Under the pieces are notes generated by a model. It saw nothing but the letters and a program-made list of their open reading frames with translations, ran no database searches and was not told where the DNA came from. The translations under genes were made by a program, and so were the position numbers. 64,000 nucleotides of DNA from Tomocerus qinae (Eukaryota; Arthropoda; Collembola; Entomobryomorpha; Tomoceridae): contig CM034549.1 in assembly GCA_020055645.1 (NCBI GenBank), positions 13,406,430-13,470,429 on the forward strand. The letters run 5' to 3'. This document shows positions 61,563 to 64,000 of the stretch, in pieces; position 1 is the first letter of the stretch; each line of letters opens with the position of its first letter.

Positions 61563-63088
61563 TTAAGTTCTAAGAGCAAGAGTTGGGCCGGATCTTGTTA
61601 GAAAAACCATTCCAGTTGCAAATGGCAAGACATTTTCCTTGAAATAGTACGATCTGTCACTGCTGTCATTGTCACTAAGAAGATAAACGTTCCCTGGTGG
61701 CCAGTATGTGCAAACCACAATCGTTTTGTCACCAAGGGTAGAAACACCAACACCAATATCAGTCGTTGATTTCCAAACGATTTGGGAAAAAGCGGAAGCT
61801 CTTGGTTTATTCCAGTCGTACTCGGCAATGGATTGGTACCAATTCTCCATTGCTAATTTAACAGCTGCTTCTTTACTTATGTTCTTTTCTCCAATTATTT
61901 CAAAGATATTATCTACATTTGTACGTTTTCCGGGCATATCTTCCAGTTTGTCCTGAGTTACTTCATGGTCTGACCAGTCTTGAGCAATTTTCATCAGCTG
62001 TACAAATAAATACATCAATACATACAATTATCTTCATCATTCTACAAATCAACAAATTATAATTAGTTTATTGTATTGTTTTAAGTTTTAAATTCTACAG
62101 TGTCATTCAGTTTCACTGTTGGCGAACGGTGCATCCTCCTGTAAAGGTTATGGTAGCCCAATGCAACTCGTTGGTATTCTAAATTACACAAATAAACAAT
62201 TTTGGTTATTCTATTAAAAAAGACATTATGTGGACACCGTGAACAGCTTACAAAGTGGCAAATCATAGTAGTACCTGGTGCAGATAAAGATGATACCGTT
62301 ATAATAGGATTATTTTCATTTTCTCTCCCAGTAGTATCTTCTGGCAAAACTTCGGTAACATTTTGACGATTTGGTTGTACCAACACCACTTTGACAACTT
62401 TGCGAATTTTTGCTGGGCGAACTGAAAAAAAGTATTTCAATATAATGGTAGATACGTGATTGACCAAAGTTTTCCGTTATCCCGCAGTAATATTATTTTT
62501 ACAGCTAGCATTGTGTAACAGTAATGTAGAGTAATTTGATCGAACGTAAAATAGAAATTCCCATTTTCGTTGAGAATTTGGTTGAAAATTGGTTAAAATA
62601 GAGTTAGTTTTACCATTTGTACTAGAGTCCTTGATATCTTTGTCACAATCGGCAGCAAATTCTTTGAATTCTTTGAGACCCTTCCATTTTCCTTGGCATT
62701 TGCAGAGTATGAAATTTTTGAGACTCCAATGTTCCAATTCTCTTGCATTAGCATCAGTCAATTTACTTCTGCAAGTGTATCTGAGAATGGTACCTTTGGG
62801 GAATGTTCCATTATAATTCATTGGACTAGCAGGACATTCTCTAGTTTCATCTCCCGTGTCCGTCATCTCACAAAGTACATCTAATCCCTACAAAGTACTC
62901 AAGTTCCAATGTAAAACTAGAGTCATCCTCGAATAAATCATGGAGAAAAAGATAAAATGAGAAGAACTTACATCAGGAATTCGGACAGGTGGGCAATCCG
63001 TAGGCAGAGACAATGCAGTTACATAATTCACAGAAAAAATATATCCACAAGCAACGAAGAGGAAAATGACGCCCTTGTTTTTCATCAT
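61563..63088 (-). CDS. Secreted sushi + CAP (SCP) domain protein, 5 exons, 350 aa
   Basis: Exons: 62972-63088, 62614-62887, 62275-62421, 62099-62178, 61563-61997; phases 0, 1, 1, 0 agree. The signal peptide is MMKNKGVIFLFVACGYIFSV.... Residues about 32-108 form a sushi/CCP-like module (CPPVRIPD, ECPASPMNYNGTFPKGTILR, YTC, CKCQGKWKG, ADC). A basic and Ser/Thr-rich linker leads to a CAP domain from about 180: LGYHNLYRRMHRSPTVKLND, LMKIAQDWSD, IGEKNIS, SAFSQIVWKSTTDIGVGV, VVCTYWPPGNVY. The pattern is closest to the GAPR-1/GLIPR2 branch. Of the four CAP cavity residues, His189 and Glu243 are present, but the WYxE Glu (Ser262) and the GHFTQ His (Ala275) are replaced. Role unknown: CAP proteins are common in saliva, venom, haemolymph and male accessory fluid. 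The donor after LNDT (GTAGAA) is weak but gives the only continuous CAP fold. Confidence 0.82.
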
Positions 63089-64000
63089 TCACTCTCGCTT
63101 CACTTCTAGAAGGATTGGTAACAAAAAAGGTAGGTATTAATTTTTGCAGTGTATCAAACCATCAAAGTCTTTCTTTCCTTATTGTTGCCCACGCCCTGAC
63201 TTAAAAAAGTTTATAGAAGTAACCCACTTAACTATTTGAAAGGTAAATCGAAATGATGGAAAGATTTTGATGCTCACGGGTTCCTTTTCCTTGTAGACAA
63301 CTTGGCAGAGAGTTTGAAACTGAAGATGCGAACGGTCAAATGGTATCTCTATATTTGCAATGACGGACCTCGAAAATTGATAATGAAACTCGTGGAGTCA
63401 TTTGTATAATATGGTGTATATCAACCTAAGGATTTACATAACGTCTCATCACAATAAAAAAATTACACACGTAGACATTTGTACCTTCAGTTTTACTTTT
63501 TACTAGTGCAGCAACAATGAGATCGAGAAACAAGCAAGGAGTACATAATACTTGTAATATATACTAAAGTAATGACCAAACCAAAGTCTCCCATTGTCAG
63601 GCCTCAACCTACTTACAAAGGATGGCATATTTTATTTATTTATGTAGCAAAACAAAGCTAACCATACAGAAAGTGGTGGAAACCAAAGCAAATGGAAGAA
63701 GAAGCTCACTTTTGTTCTTCAGCTGATCGTGTCCAATGTCCAATTCAATGTTAACGCATCACTAAAGCTATCTCCCTATACATATCAAATAAGATAATAC
63801 AGGAGGAGAGCATTTTCTTATCTGCCTAATGAAACCCAATGTAAGACTTCTGCACACAATAAAACCCATTGCATTGTAACGAATTCTTTCTTCTCGTGAA
63901 CTTTTTATGTAAATACTAGTAAGTGAATGAATTCATTACACATTACTATATACCAATGATTTTCGCTTGTTGCGCAGTTTATATACACGAAGGACTAAAA
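63089..64000. other. Upstream flank of the sushi-CAP gene
   Basis: No coding segment or repeat recognised. The proximal part must include 5' UTR and promoter of the gene starting at 63088, but no clear core promoter element was identified. Confidence 0.5.

Noticed and set aside
1-64000. CRISPR arrays, bacterial operons, riboswitches or viral genomes
   Set aside because: No spaced direct-repeat arrays or prokaryotic gene structure; genes have spliceosomal introns throughout, and no viral protein motif was recognised.

Overview
This window is eukaryotic nuclear DNA from an arthropod, probably a hexapod. It is AT-rich, and its genes are split by GT-AG introns that range from under 100 bases to more than 16 kb. 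It contains a pro-resilin-type cuticle protein, an insect-style secreted lipase, a CAP protein, and an exon of the Slo2 sodium-activated potassium channel. No bacterial, organellar, rRNA, tRNA or CRISPR feature is visible. I assembled gene models by hand, requiring conserved protein motifs and matching intron phases. All host genes seen lie on the minus strand.

Bases 1-21,236 hold part of a Slo2 (KCNT-like) gene: one unmistakable exon at 4,569-4,748 and a probable N-terminal exon at 21,013-21,236, separated by a 16-kb intron. Bases 21,237-34,808 are largely featureless. Bases 34,929-35,909 encode a three-exon, 225-residue pro-resilin-like RR cuticle protein with a TATA box and a poly(A) signal. 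Bases 38,361-39,267 are a gutted Tc1/mariner element with 195-bp terminal inverted repeats.

Bases 39,995-50,654 are the most interesting gene. Five phase-compatible exons encode a 1,662-residue type I membrane protein. It has a signal peptide, a very large ectodomain and one C-terminal transmembrane helix, and it resembles the auxiliary subunits of the sperm calcium channel CatSper. Its 4.6-kb second intron is filled by a deleted P-type element, inside which an apparently intact PIF/Harbinger element (transposase plus DNA-binding accessory gene) is nested.

Upstream of that gene, 50,830-51,750 is packed with short palindromic repeats. Bases 51,952-57,225 are a full-length P-type (THAP/THAP9-like) transposon with an intact 859-residue transposase. 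It has itself been hit by a truncated non-LTR retrotransposon (12-bp target duplication) and by a 470-bp MITE (24-bp perfect TIRs, 8-bp target duplication). Its 3' end lies about 130 bp from the stop codon of an eight-exon secreted lipase (57,359-59,312). A five-exon secreted sushi-plus-CAP protein (61,563-63,088) ends the gene content.

The P element and its deleted relative in the CatSper-like intron share both ends, so the window records one transposon family together with its non-autonomous derivative. Nothing here looks like an operon. The lipase and the CAP protein are both secreted and lie in the same orientation, but any shared role is only a guess.
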